Shown: positions 38,031 through 45,695 of the stretch, piece after piece
Position numbering within the stretch: position 1 is the stretch's first letter
How the letters are laid out: every line of letters starts with the position of its first letter
Assembly (NCBI RefSeq): GCF_033878955.1
Contig: NZ_CP138858.1
Span: 2,651,001-2,715,000 of the forward strand
From: Coraliomargarita algicola
GTDB lineage: Bacteria > Verrucomicrobiota > Verrucomicrobiia > Opitutales > Coraliomargaritaceae
Direction: 5' to 3'
Length of the DNA stretch: 64,000 bases
Program-made: the position numbers and the translations under genes
The notes under the pieces: model-generated
What the model was told of the DNA's origin: nothing
What the model saw: the letters and a program-made list of their open reading frames with translations, nothing else
Databases searched by the model: none

Positions 38031-39553
38031 ACGGCAGTTTCAGAATATCGTTGTTCTCGAATCACAGTGATTTCGACCGTGCCGGGATAATTTAGTTGCT
38101 CTTCAATTTTCTTACGAATGGTCCGCGCCAATTGGCGTGCGCCCTCATCGCTGACCACATCCGGTTCAACAATCACACGTACTTCGCGTCCAGCCTGGAC
38201 CGCATACGCCTCACTAACACCAGCCTGCGCCGCCGCAATATCTTCAATACTGCGCACACGCTGAATGAAGCCATCAATCGACGAAGCCCGAGCCCCTGGA
38301 CGCACCGCAGAAAGTGAATCCGCCACCATCACCAATCCCGCATAGACGCTCTCGGCAGGCACCTCCTGGTGGTGTGCTGCCGCAGCATTCACCACGCGCG
38401 CATCCTCACCATGCTGCTTAATGATTTCTGCGCCCACACTCGCATGGCTCCCTTCGTAATCTTCATCGACCGCCTTGCCGATATCATGAAAAAGCCCCGC
38501 CCGCTTTGCGATCGTGGGGTCCAATCCGATCTCAGAAGCGATCAAAGCACATAGGTTCGCCACCTCCACCGAGTGTGCGAGTGTGTTTTGATTATTAGAC
38601 AGACGGTAGTGCAGCTTACCAAGCAAAGCCACCACTTCTGGATGCACATCATGCAAGCGCAACTTGCGCAAAGCCCCCTCGCCCAAGTCAATCACATTGG
38701 CGTGCATTTCTTCCTCAGCCTTGACCACTTCGTCTTCAATACTGGAAGGGTGAATACGCCCGTCCCGTAAGAGCGCTTCCAGCGCAATACGTGCAATCTC
38801 CCGACGCACGGGGTCAAAGCACGATATAAGGACGGAATCCGGCGTCTCATCAATCATCAAGGTCGTACCAGTCGCGTGTTCGAAAGTGCGGATATTGCGC
38901 CCCTCGCGACCGATAATTCGCCCCTTCATCTCCTCACTCGGCAGATTGACGACTGTAGCGGTCGCATCGTTCATGGGCTGACTCGTGATGCGTTGCATCG
39001 CCGCCAGCAGAACGCGCTTCGCTTCGTTCGCGACCTCAGTCTCCGCACGCCCCAGCAAGGTCTGACGCAAATCACGAATCTCCTGCGCACACTCTCGCTC
39101 GGTTGACTTCATCAACAATTGACGCGCTTCGTCACGCTCCATCTGAGTAATTTGGTGCAGTTTGAGACGATACAGGCGGCGTATTTTTTCAGCTTCATGC
39201 TCAGCCTCACTCAGTAAACGCTGTTCTCGCACAAGCTCCTTATTTTTCAACTCGATCTGCGCCTGTTGCTCCGATTGTCGCTCACTCTCACGCTCGAGTT
39301 CACGCGCCCGAATCTGCAACTCTTCCTCACGCGCCACCAGCGCATGACTCAATTCGAGCTCCTTGTTCTTAAACAATAACTCCAACTCGGATCGCTCCTC
39401 TTTCTGCGCCAGCCGCGCTTCGCGCTTTTCCACGTCAAACTGACTACGCAAGGCATCCTCTAGGCGAGCAGAACGACGCTTTGTCGCAATCCATGTAAGT
39501 AAAATGCCGAAAACGACACCAAGCAGCGCCCCGAGTATATGGTCAAAATTCAT
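38027..39553 (-). CDS. rny: Ribonuclease Y
   Basis: A 508-residue membrane-anchored endoribonuclease that starts mRNA decay. The start at 39553 (MNFDHILG) puts the helix GALLGVVFGILLTWIA at the N-terminus. A long coiled coil follows (about 25-190). Then come a KH domain (MKGRIIGREGRNIRTFE) and an HD domain with metal residues (NTLAHSVEVANL, GLFHDIGKAVD). The C-terminal region ends IREQRYSETAV. It is co-transcribed with the DUF481 gene downstream. Confidence 0.96.
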   Translation of the reverse strand: MNFDHILGALLGVVFGILLTWIATKRRSARLEDALRSQFDVEKREARLAQKEERSELELLFKNKELELSHALVAREEELQIRARELERESERQSEQQAQIELKNKELVREQRLLSEAEHEAEKIRRLYRLKLHQITQMERDEARQLLMKSTERECAQEIRDLRQTLLGRAETEVANEAKRVLLAAMQRITSQPMNDATATVVNLPSEEMKGRIIGREGRNIRTFEHATGTTLMIDETPDSVLISCFDPVRREIARIALEALLRDGRIHPSSIEDEVVKAEEEMHANVIDLGEGALRKLRLHDVHPEVVALLGKLHYRLSNNQNTLAHSVEVANLCALIASEIGLDPTIAKRAGLFHDIGKAVDEDYEGSHASVGAEIIKQHGEDARVVNAAAAHHQEVPAESVYAGLVMVADSLSAVRPGARASSIDGFIQRVRSIEDIAAAQAGVSEAYAVQAGREVRVIVEPDVVSDEGARQLARTIRKKIEEQLNYPGTVEITVIREQRYSETAV

Positions 39554-39721
39554 ACGTATATGTGATAAAAACAAATCGGCAGGATAGGGTCATTCATGCA
39601 AATTTATTCTGATGAACCAAACACTACGGGGTACTCAGTGATTGGATAATTTACGGTAAAATATGATCATCCCGCACCTGAGATCAAGTGTAACCTTAGC
39701 CCAAAAAGTCGGCCGCAAAAA

Positions 39722-39747
39722 AAGGGCGGCTCACACGAACCGCCCTT
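39722..39747 (-). terminator. Rho-independent terminator for the 39785-40690 gene
   Basis: AAGGGCGG and CCGCCCTT pair around a 10-nt loop. On the minus strand the stem is followed by eight T residues, so it terminates the leftward outer-membrane protein gene. Confidence 0.85.
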
Positions 39748-39784
39748 CCGGGGAACAAGACTAACACAAAAAACTCAAGACATT

Positions 39785-40690
39785 CTAAAACTCGTAAACC
39801 GCGGAAAGCGTCCAACGATCCCCAAAGAGACTATCATTATCATTCAACTCAGTCTCATACGCCACACGCAAGCCCAGCCCGTCCACCACGCGCAGCTCAC
39901 CGCCAAACGCAATCGTATACGTATCTTCGCCATCCCCGCCCGGAAGGCTGCCCGCATCCACACCAGAGAAATTAACTGCAGCCAATGCTGTCGGTGAATC
40001 ATCCTGCGCGAAGTAGCCATTCACCTCAACCACAGGGCTAAACCACTCAGCCAAATAATAATCTGCATGCAAGTGCACCGTCAGCATATCAGAGTTCCCC
40101 AACAGACTGTCGCTATCATCCTCTGATAATATGGCATTCACAGTTGCCCCCAGATGAAGCTTATCAAAGCCCTTGTTGGCCGAGAGCCAGAGGCGCAGCT
40201 CATCACTGTCCTGCAACACGTCCTCATCACCAAAACTGAACTCATAGCCAATCCCAGCTGCCATATGAAACTGGTTCTCCCAGTCTTGAATGAAGGCCCA
40301 CTTGATGCCTGCGCCGATATCGTTCCAACCGGAGTTGTCATCCAGCGCGCTTGCATCATCAAACTCCGTGTAGCCGTCCTTATACGCAACAAACTGAAGG
40401 CTCTCCGTCAAAGCAACACGCACCTGCACCGCCATCACTGTGGCAGAGCCATTACCCAAGACTCCTTTAGTATCTGAATCGAAATCGTGCCGCACATACC
40501 AGGCACGAACATCCGTCGTCACAAAAGAGTCCTCGTGAAAATACGGCGCTGATATGGGTCGGACCGCCTTCTGTTCCGGAGCGATCTCTGCAGTCGCATT
40601 GTCGAACAAGACGAATCCGCCCTGAGCAGTTAAAGTGGATCCCAAGGCGAGCAAGCCAAGAGATGCGAGGGTATTTATTTTACTTTTCAT
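39785..40690 (-). CDS. Outer-membrane beta-barrel protein
   Basis: A 301-residue protein with a signal peptide (MKSKINTLASLGLLALGS, cleaved near TAQG); this decides the start at 40690. The mature part alternates hydrophobic and polar residues in strands, is acidic, and ends TLSAVYEF with the terminal aromatic recognised by the BAM complex. It resembles general OmpW/porin-like or transporter-type barrels, but no family can be named. It is monocistronic. Confidence 0.75.
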   Translation of the reverse strand: MKSKINTLASLGLLALGSTLTAQGGFVLFDNATAEIAPEQKAVRPISAPYFHEDSFVTTDVRAWYVRHDFDSDTKGVLGNGSATVMAVQVRVALTESLQFVAYKDGYTEFDDASALDDNSGWNDIGAGIKWAFIQDWENQFHMAAGIGYEFSFGDEDVLQDSDELRLWLSANKGFDKLHLGATVNAILSEDDSDSLLGNSDMLTVHLHADYYLAEWFSPVVEVNGYFAQDDSPTALAAVNFSGVDAGSLPGGDGEDTYTIAFGGELRVVDGLGLRVAYETELNDNDSLFGDRWTLSAVYEF

Positions 40691-40855
40691 TGGTAATATT
40701 GAACCGCCTAAGGATAAGATCAACTAATTCAAAAGGTCAACGAGAAAAGCTATACTAATCTAAAATTTCCCTAATATACGCTTCCGCCAACTGCATCGAG
40801 ACACGGCTCTCCCCAAAAAGAAACCACGCGAATCAAACCACCAATTCGCGAAACA

Positions 40856-41524
40856 TTAGAGCGTGATAACGTCCAACAATTGCCGTAAGTCACTCACCTC
40901 CGTAGAGATGGGCCCCGTCGGGCGATTCGCCTCCGAAGGGAAATACACAAAATGCGCCCCCACATGCTCTGCCGCTACACGGTCCGCCTCCGCATCGCCC
41001 ACAAAGACACAACGATGAGCCGGAACGCCGGTTTCAGCCAAGATTCGAGTCAGGCTTTCTGGCTTAGCCGGAGGCGAGCCGATGATCACATCAAATAGTC
41101 CCGCTGCGCCAGTCGATGACAGCATCGCCTCCAAGGGCTGCTGAGGCGTCCCCGAAAGCACGTAGCGCGGGATACCCGCCTGACGACAAGCCAGCACAAA
41201 CTCACGCGAGCCGATACGCCAAGCCGCCGTCGCACAAAGCGGCTCACAGATATCCGCAAACCGCTCCACCTCCTCAGAGAGAAAAGCCTCTGAGACCGTC
41301 TCCCCCAAGATCTCCTCATAGAAGCAGCGAATATGGTGCGTCCGAGCTTTCCCGAAACCAGCCATCACGACTTCCATAAACGCATCGCGCCACGCAATAT
41401 GCGCCTGCGGGACCCACTGCCGAAAGGCCTCGATCTTAGCTGCCATGGTTTCCAATAGGACCCCATCGCAGTCAAAAACAAGCAAGTCGATTGGTTTAAG
41501 TGAGCCCTCCAAAAGTAAATCCAT
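40856..41524 (-). CDS. HAD-superfamily hydrolase, beta-phosphoglucomutase/PGP-like
   Basis: A 222-residue soluble phosphatase. Motif I is VFDCDGVLLET with both aspartates. The helical cap covers about residues 30-95. Motif II is in YVLSGTPQQPLE, motif III lysine in SPPAKPES, and motif IV is CVFVGDAEADRVAAE. The substrate is unknown. It diverges from the small membrane protein and gmk cluster. Confidence 0.85.
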   Translation of the reverse strand: MDLLLEGSLKPIDLLVFDCDGVLLETMAAKIEAFRQWVPQAHIAWRDAFMEVVMAGFGKARTHHIRCFYEEILGETVSEAFLSEEVERFADICEPLCATAAWRIGSREFVLACRQAGIPRYVLSGTPQQPLEAMLSSTGAAGLFDVIIGSPPAKPESLTRILAETGVPAHRCVFVGDAEADRVAAEHVGAHFVYFPSEANRPTGPISTEVSDLRQLLDVITL

Positions 41525-41597
41525 ACGCTCTTATATGGCCTCAATTCCCGCACAGACAAACCTGGACTGCGTTTTTTCCTTCCACCACAGCTAATCT

Positions 41598-41625
41598 CCA
41601 TTACCCATTACTTGTCACTTGCCAC
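41598..41625. repeat. Degenerate heptamer array upstream of 41668 gene
   Basis: CCATTAC, CCATTAC, TTGTCAC and TTGCCAC in direct succession, 43 bp before the ATG at 41668. They resemble cyanobacterial-style short tandem repeats in form. No function is evident. Confidence 0.55.
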
Positions 41626-41667
41626 TCAAAGAGCCACGCACGCGCACATCCTCACTTCATTCATCCA

Positions 41668-42204
41668 ATGACACTCTTCCAAGCCACTCTCTTCACCGGT
41701 ATTTTCCTGATCGCCTTTGGCGCACACTTTTTGTGGCACGGCATGCGCTCGGCCAAGAGCGTGCAGGCTTTTCCGCGCTCACGCATCGCCGCATACATAT
41801 TACTCGGCACTGCCGCAGCGTGGTTTCTCTACAAAGTCACCCAACTTGGCCCCGCCGACTTCGGGCAATATAAGAATATACTCTTTGCGGTCTTTCTCGT
41901 CGTTGCGCTTGGCTCCTTTATCTACGTCCCCGACTTCCTCGCCGTTCGCGGCCTCGCCGCCCTCATTTTATTGACCGCTGGCGCACTTCTAAATGCGGCC
42001 TATATGGAACTACCCACCACGCGCCTATTTCTAGTCAGCTTTGTATACCTGGCCATTATCGCCGCTCTAATCTTAGGCTCCAACCCCTACAAACTACGCG
42101 ATTTTTTCGAGTGGCTCTACCGCAAAGAAACTCGACCACGCATCTTCGGTGGCATATTTGCAGCCTATGGACTACTCCTACTCGGCGTAGCGCTCACCTA
42201 CTAA
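41668..42204 (+). CDS. Small multi-pass membrane protein
   Basis: A 178-residue protein with about five to six hydrophobic helices (FQATLFTGIFLIAFGAHFLW, ILFAVFLVVALGSFIYV, LFLVSFVYLAIIAALIL and others). The start at 41668 was chosen because upstream residues are polar and not conserved-looking. It ends 16 nt before gmk and probably shares its transcript. No family is recognised. Confidence 0.65.
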   Translation: MTLFQATLFTGIFLIAFGAHFLWHGMRSAKSVQAFPRSRIAAYILLGTAAAWFLYKVTQLGPADFGQYKNILFAVFLVVALGSFIYVPDFLAVRGLAALILLTAGALLNAAYMELPTTRLFLVSFVYLAIIAALILGSNPYKLRDFFEWLYRKETRPRIFGGIFAAYGLLLLGVALTY

Positions 42205-42220
42205 ATTTAACTCTATCGCC

Positions 42221-42802
42221 GTGAATACAGGTCACCTCATCATCGTATCGGGCCCCGCTGGTAGCGGGAAAACAACTGTCTGCGACCGCATGCTCGCTGA
42301 AGTGCCTGGAGTGCAACGCGTCGTCACCTCCACCACTCGCCAACCGCGCACTGGCGAAGTGGATACCATCGACTACTATTTCTTCGACCACGAGACCTTT
42401 AAATCCAAAGTCGAAGCAGGCGAATTTTACGAACACGCTCACGTCCACAGCAATCGCTACGGCACCCTCAAGAGCGAGATAAAAAATAAACTAGCCGCTA
42501 CCGACCTGCTACTCAATATCGACGTACAAGGCGCCGCTCAAATGCGCGAAACCGCACAAAACGACCCGCTCTTGAAAGGTAAAATCACCACCGTCTTCAT
42601 CATGCCCCCAAGCATCGAAGAGCTGGAGGCCCGCCTACGCGGACGCGGCACCGACGCCGAAGACGAAGTGCAACGCCGCATGCAAGTCGCAATCGAAGAG
42701 ATGCAACAAAGCCAATTCTACGATCATACCATCCTTAGCGGCTCACGCGACGAAGACTTCGCCGCACTCAAAAAAATCTACGAAGCCGTCAAAGCTAAGT
42801 AA
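42221..42802 (+). CDS. gmk: Guanylate kinase
   Basis: A 193-residue enzyme that phosphorylates GMP to GDP. It uses a GTG start at 42221. The P-loop is GPAGSGKTT, and the GMP-binding region is VTSTTRQPRTGEVDTIDYYF. The lid is RLRGRGTDAEDEVQRR. All motifs are intact and the length is typical. Confidence 0.96.
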   Translation: MNTGHLIIVSGPAGSGKTTVCDRMLAEVPGVQRVVTSTTRQPRTGEVDTIDYYFFDHETFKSKVEAGEFYEHAHVHSNRYGTLKSEIKNKLAATDLLLNIDVQGAAQMRETAQNDPLLKGKITTVFIMPPSIEELEARLRGRGTDAEDEVQRRMQVAIEEMQQSQFYDHTILSGSRDEDFAALKKIYEAVKAK

Positions 42803-42878
42803 GATTCACCGGCCTAAGCCGCAGGATCCCCCAGAAGGTGTGCATTAAGAATCTTGTAAAAGATAAGGAGAACACACT

Positions 42879-42911
42879 ATGTTAGTTGAATACTATTGGC
42901 TATTATGCTAA
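42879..42911 (+). CDS. Possible 10-codon leader peptide ORF
   Basis: ATG at 42879 is preceded at good spacing by AAGGAG, one of the best ribosome sites in the window. The frame reads MLVEYYWLLC then TAA. It lies ~55 nt before the second prepilin operon. It may be a leader peptide, or chance; no attenuator hairpin was found. Confidence 0.25.
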   Translation: MLVEYYWLLC

Positions 42912-42965
42912 ATCGCTCACTGTATTGGACATCAATCACGTACTGCCTGAAACAGATTTTAGGAC

Positions 42966-43457
42966 ATGAATCCACAAACGCAACATCCTCCATCCGCAGC
43001 GCGTAAGCCCAAGCTACTGGCATCCAGCGCCCAACGAGGATTCACCATGGTGGAAATCATGATCGCCATAATGATCATCGGGCTCGGGCTAGCCTCCTCC
43101 GCCATCTGCCTGCGCATCGGGATGATCCAAAACGACATGGCTCGATCCACCACATACGTCACTCAAGTGTTACAAGACGAAGCCGAGCAGATCCGACTAC
43201 TCAACTGGTCCGCCCTACAAAATCTAACAACGACCGCGACCTTTACCGCCTCAGACTCAATCACATTTCCATCAATCGATCCGGACAAATTTACCTTCAC
43301 CCGTGAAATCAACAATATCATTGGCGAATCAGGCCTCAAACAAATACGTCTGACTGCGAGATGGAGCGGAATCAAAAATGATGCACATGAGCTCTCGATG
43401 GTCTTCAACTATGCCGAAAACGGCATGCACGACTATTACTACGGCATCCGGCCTTAA
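42966..43457 (+). CDS. Type IV prepilin-like protein (PilV/GspI-type), second triad
   Basis: A 163-residue protein. A 24-residue basic leader ends SSAQRG, then FTMVEIMIAIMIIGLGLASS, giving Gly(-1), Phe(+1) and Glu(+5). The region after the helix (TTYVTQVLQDEAEQIRLLNW) resembles PilV-type minor pilins. First gene of a three-gene operon mirroring the one at 5.6-9.2 kb. It should be processed by prepilin peptidase and inserted in a pilus tip. Confidence 0.82.
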   Translation: MNPQTQHPPSAARKPKLLASSAQRGFTMVEIMIAIMIIGLGLASSAICLRIGMIQNDMARSTTYVTQVLQDEAEQIRLLNWSALQNLTTTATFTASDSITFPSIDPDKFTFTREINNIIGESGLKQIRLTARWSGIKNDAHELSMVFNYAENGMHDYYYGIRP

Positions 43458-43474
43458 CGAATCAAACACTCGAC

Positions 43475-44041
43475 ATGCGCAATACAAGCAATCGCACCTC
43501 CACACAAAGTCTCTCCAAGTCGGGGATGACCTTGGCAGAGTTGTTGATCGCGATCAGCATCTCCATGATCCTATCTGCCGTAGTCATCTCTTTCTACCTG
43601 ACCTTCGCCAAGGCATCGCTCGCCATGTCCGATTATTCCGATTTCGATGCGGAAACCGGCATACTACTACAGAATTTTTCTCGTGATGTGCGGGAAGCCG
43701 AATCCATCACCTGGACGAATAGCAACAGCTTCAAGCTGCTGAAAAAAGGCATTCACTATACTTATACCTACGACTCTAGTAAACAAGAAGTCACACGTCA
43801 GGAAACGGGTAAAAGCAGTGTTACCCTCGCCTCAAATGTTAGCGACCTGGATTTTATCGCCTACGACATTAGCGGTAGCAAGCTCAGTTCTGGCATCAGT
43901 CTCACCCTGCTAGGCGAAAATACCAAAATGCTCCAAATAATTGGCGAATTCAGCAAACACACAGCGGCAGGCACTCCAACTTCAGCTAAAGTTGCCTCCG
44001 CACGGTATATCCTTCGAAACAAAGACACTCCAACCCCGTGA
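43475..44041 (+). CDS. Type IV prepilin-like protein (PilW/GspJ-type), second triad
   Basis: A 188-residue protein. The leader ends SLSKSG, followed by MTLAELLIAISISMILSAVV, with Met(+1) and Glu(+5). TGILLQNFSRDVREAES matches the amphipathic region of PilW/GspJ proteins. It overlaps the next gene by 4 nt (ATGA), so the two are translationally coupled. Confidence 0.8.
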   Translation: MRNTSNRTSTQSLSKSGMTLAELLIAISISMILSAVVISFYLTFAKASLAMSDYSDFDAETGILLQNFSRDVREAESITWTNSNSFKLLKKGIHYTYTYDSSKQEVTRQETGKSSVTLASNVSDLDFIAYDISGSKLSSGISLTLLGENTKMLQIIGEFSKHTAAGTPTSAKVASARYILRNKDTPTP

Positions 44042-45552
44042 TGACTATGCACCACAATTCCACACAATCAAGGGCCACTACGTCCAAGCAAGGTAGCGCG
44101 TTAATCATCGCCATGATTTTCACCACAGTATTGGCAGTGATCGCGATCCCCAGCTACCTGAACCTGAGCAACCAAACACTCAAACAATCCAATCGCGTCT
44201 TCTACAATACCGCCGCAATCAATCTCGCCGAATCTGGAGTAGAATATGCGGTGCAGGCGATCATGCTGCAATCTGAAAACAACTACAACTGGAGCAACTG
44301 GACCCTCACCGGCGGGAGCGCGTTAAAAACACTGGATGAAATTGTCTTCACCGGTGACATCAAAGCCACCACCAAGATTTCAATCTACAACTACTCAAGC
44401 GATGCCCCGGAAGTCGTCGTCAAGTCGACCATTAATATGCCATTCGGCCCCGCCATCGAGAAATACATGTACGCCAGCATTTCCGCCTCCAGCACACAAG
44501 GGCTCTTCGCCTACGGGATGCTCACCAAAGACTTCATCAAAGCCAGCGGTGGCGTCGCTTTCGATAGCTGGACATCCGATCCCGATAATGACCCCGACAC
44601 TCCATACATCCCTTACAGTAGTCGAGTCGCAACCGATAAAGTCGCCATCGCCACCGCCAGCACCAGTGCCGGTGCCATCACCTTGGGCAGCTCCGATGTG
44701 TACGGCACCGCTGCCGTAGGCTCTGCGGACTACAGTGGGCTCAGCGTAGGTTGGGGTGGCCAGGTCGGCCCCAAAGACATGAGCGAATGGGATCCGTCCG
44801 ATACCGATGAACTCTGGAAGAAAGATGGCTGGCTAGTCTCCACCCAAACAGGTGCTCTATCCACTGGCTTTACCGCAGCATTTGAAGATATCACAGCCCC
44901 CAGTCTCACACCAACCGACTATCGACTGGATTATAAACTGCCCTACACCGATAGGCGAGAAGTGAGCAACAAATGGTCTACCTGGTATCAAAATGTATAT
45001 GTCGATGAGGAAACATTAGGCGCCCCCAACACTTTAACCATCCTCAACCTAGACGAATTGGAGGTCAAAGCTGGGGCCACGCTCCGCCTCGAAGGTGACA
45101 TCATCATCAACCTCCCCAACGAAAACAAAACAACTCTCAAAGTCATTGAAGGTGGAGCCATCGAAATGGCTGACGACGCCACCGTCACGGTCTACCTCGC
45201 GGGCGACATGGCAATCACAGGCGCAGGACTCTTTAGCGAAGTTTCTCCCCAACAACTACAAATATGGGGCACCGCAACAGGCACACAAAATTTCGATTTC
45301 CTCAATAACGGACAATTCAGTGGTATTATTTATGCACCGAATGCCGAAGTAAAGGTCACAGGTAACTCCGACATCTACGGCTCCGTCATAGCCAAGAGCA
45401 TCGAATTAACCGGTAGTGGTTCCTTCCGCTATGACCAGTCCCTAGCCAACTACACTGGCGGCACTACCAGTGCAGGCCCCACACGTGTTGATTATGTAGA
45501 AGAGCTCGTAGGTATCGAAAGAGATCCCTACATCGATGACATGGCCTTCTAG
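44038..45552 (+). CDS. PilX-like protein with large extracellular domain, second triad
   Basis: A 504-residue protein. A short leader precedes KQGSALIIAMIFTTVLAVIAIPSYL and INLAESGVEYAVQAIM, the PilX/GspK-like start. The large C-terminal domain ends in repeated beta-like strands (TVYLAGDMAITGAG, FSGIIYAPNAEVKVTGNSDIYG, KSIELTGSGS) resembling the beta-helix (DUF7305-like) region seen at the end of many PilX-type proteins. The counterpart at 5619-7907 has an unrelated-looking large domain, so the triads may display different tips. Confidence 0.75.
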   Translation: MMTMHHNSTQSRATTSKQGSALIIAMIFTTVLAVIAIPSYLNLSNQTLKQSNRVFYNTAAINLAESGVEYAVQAIMLQSENNYNWSNWTLTGGSALKTLDEIVFTGDIKATTKISIYNYSSDAPEVVVKSTINMPFGPAIEKYMYASISASSTQGLFAYGMLTKDFIKASGGVAFDSWTSDPDNDPDTPYIPYSSRVATDKVAIATASTSAGAITLGSSDVYGTAAVGSADYSGLSVGWGGQVGPKDMSEWDPSDTDELWKKDGWLVSTQTGALSTGFTAAFEDITAPSLTPTDYRLDYKLPYTDRREVSNKWSTWYQNVYVDEETLGAPNTLTILNLDELEVKAGATLRLEGDIIINLPNENKTTLKVIEGGAIEMADDATVTVYLAGDMAITGAGLFSEVSPQQLQIWGTATGTQNFDFLNNGQFSGIIYAPNAEVKVTGNSDIYGSVIAKSIELTGSGSFRYDQSLANYTGGTTSAGPTRVDYVEELVGIERDPYIDDMAF

Positions 45553-45695
45553 CAGATGGGGTCGACCAGACTCGCTCCTGCTCTGAAAAAATCTGACTCA
45601 TCGCGCACAGTTTTGCTTCCCCTACGAAGCATCTGTCCTAGGGTCTTGCGCTTTCCCACGCTCCCACGCGAAAGGAAAGCCTCATTTTCCCACCC

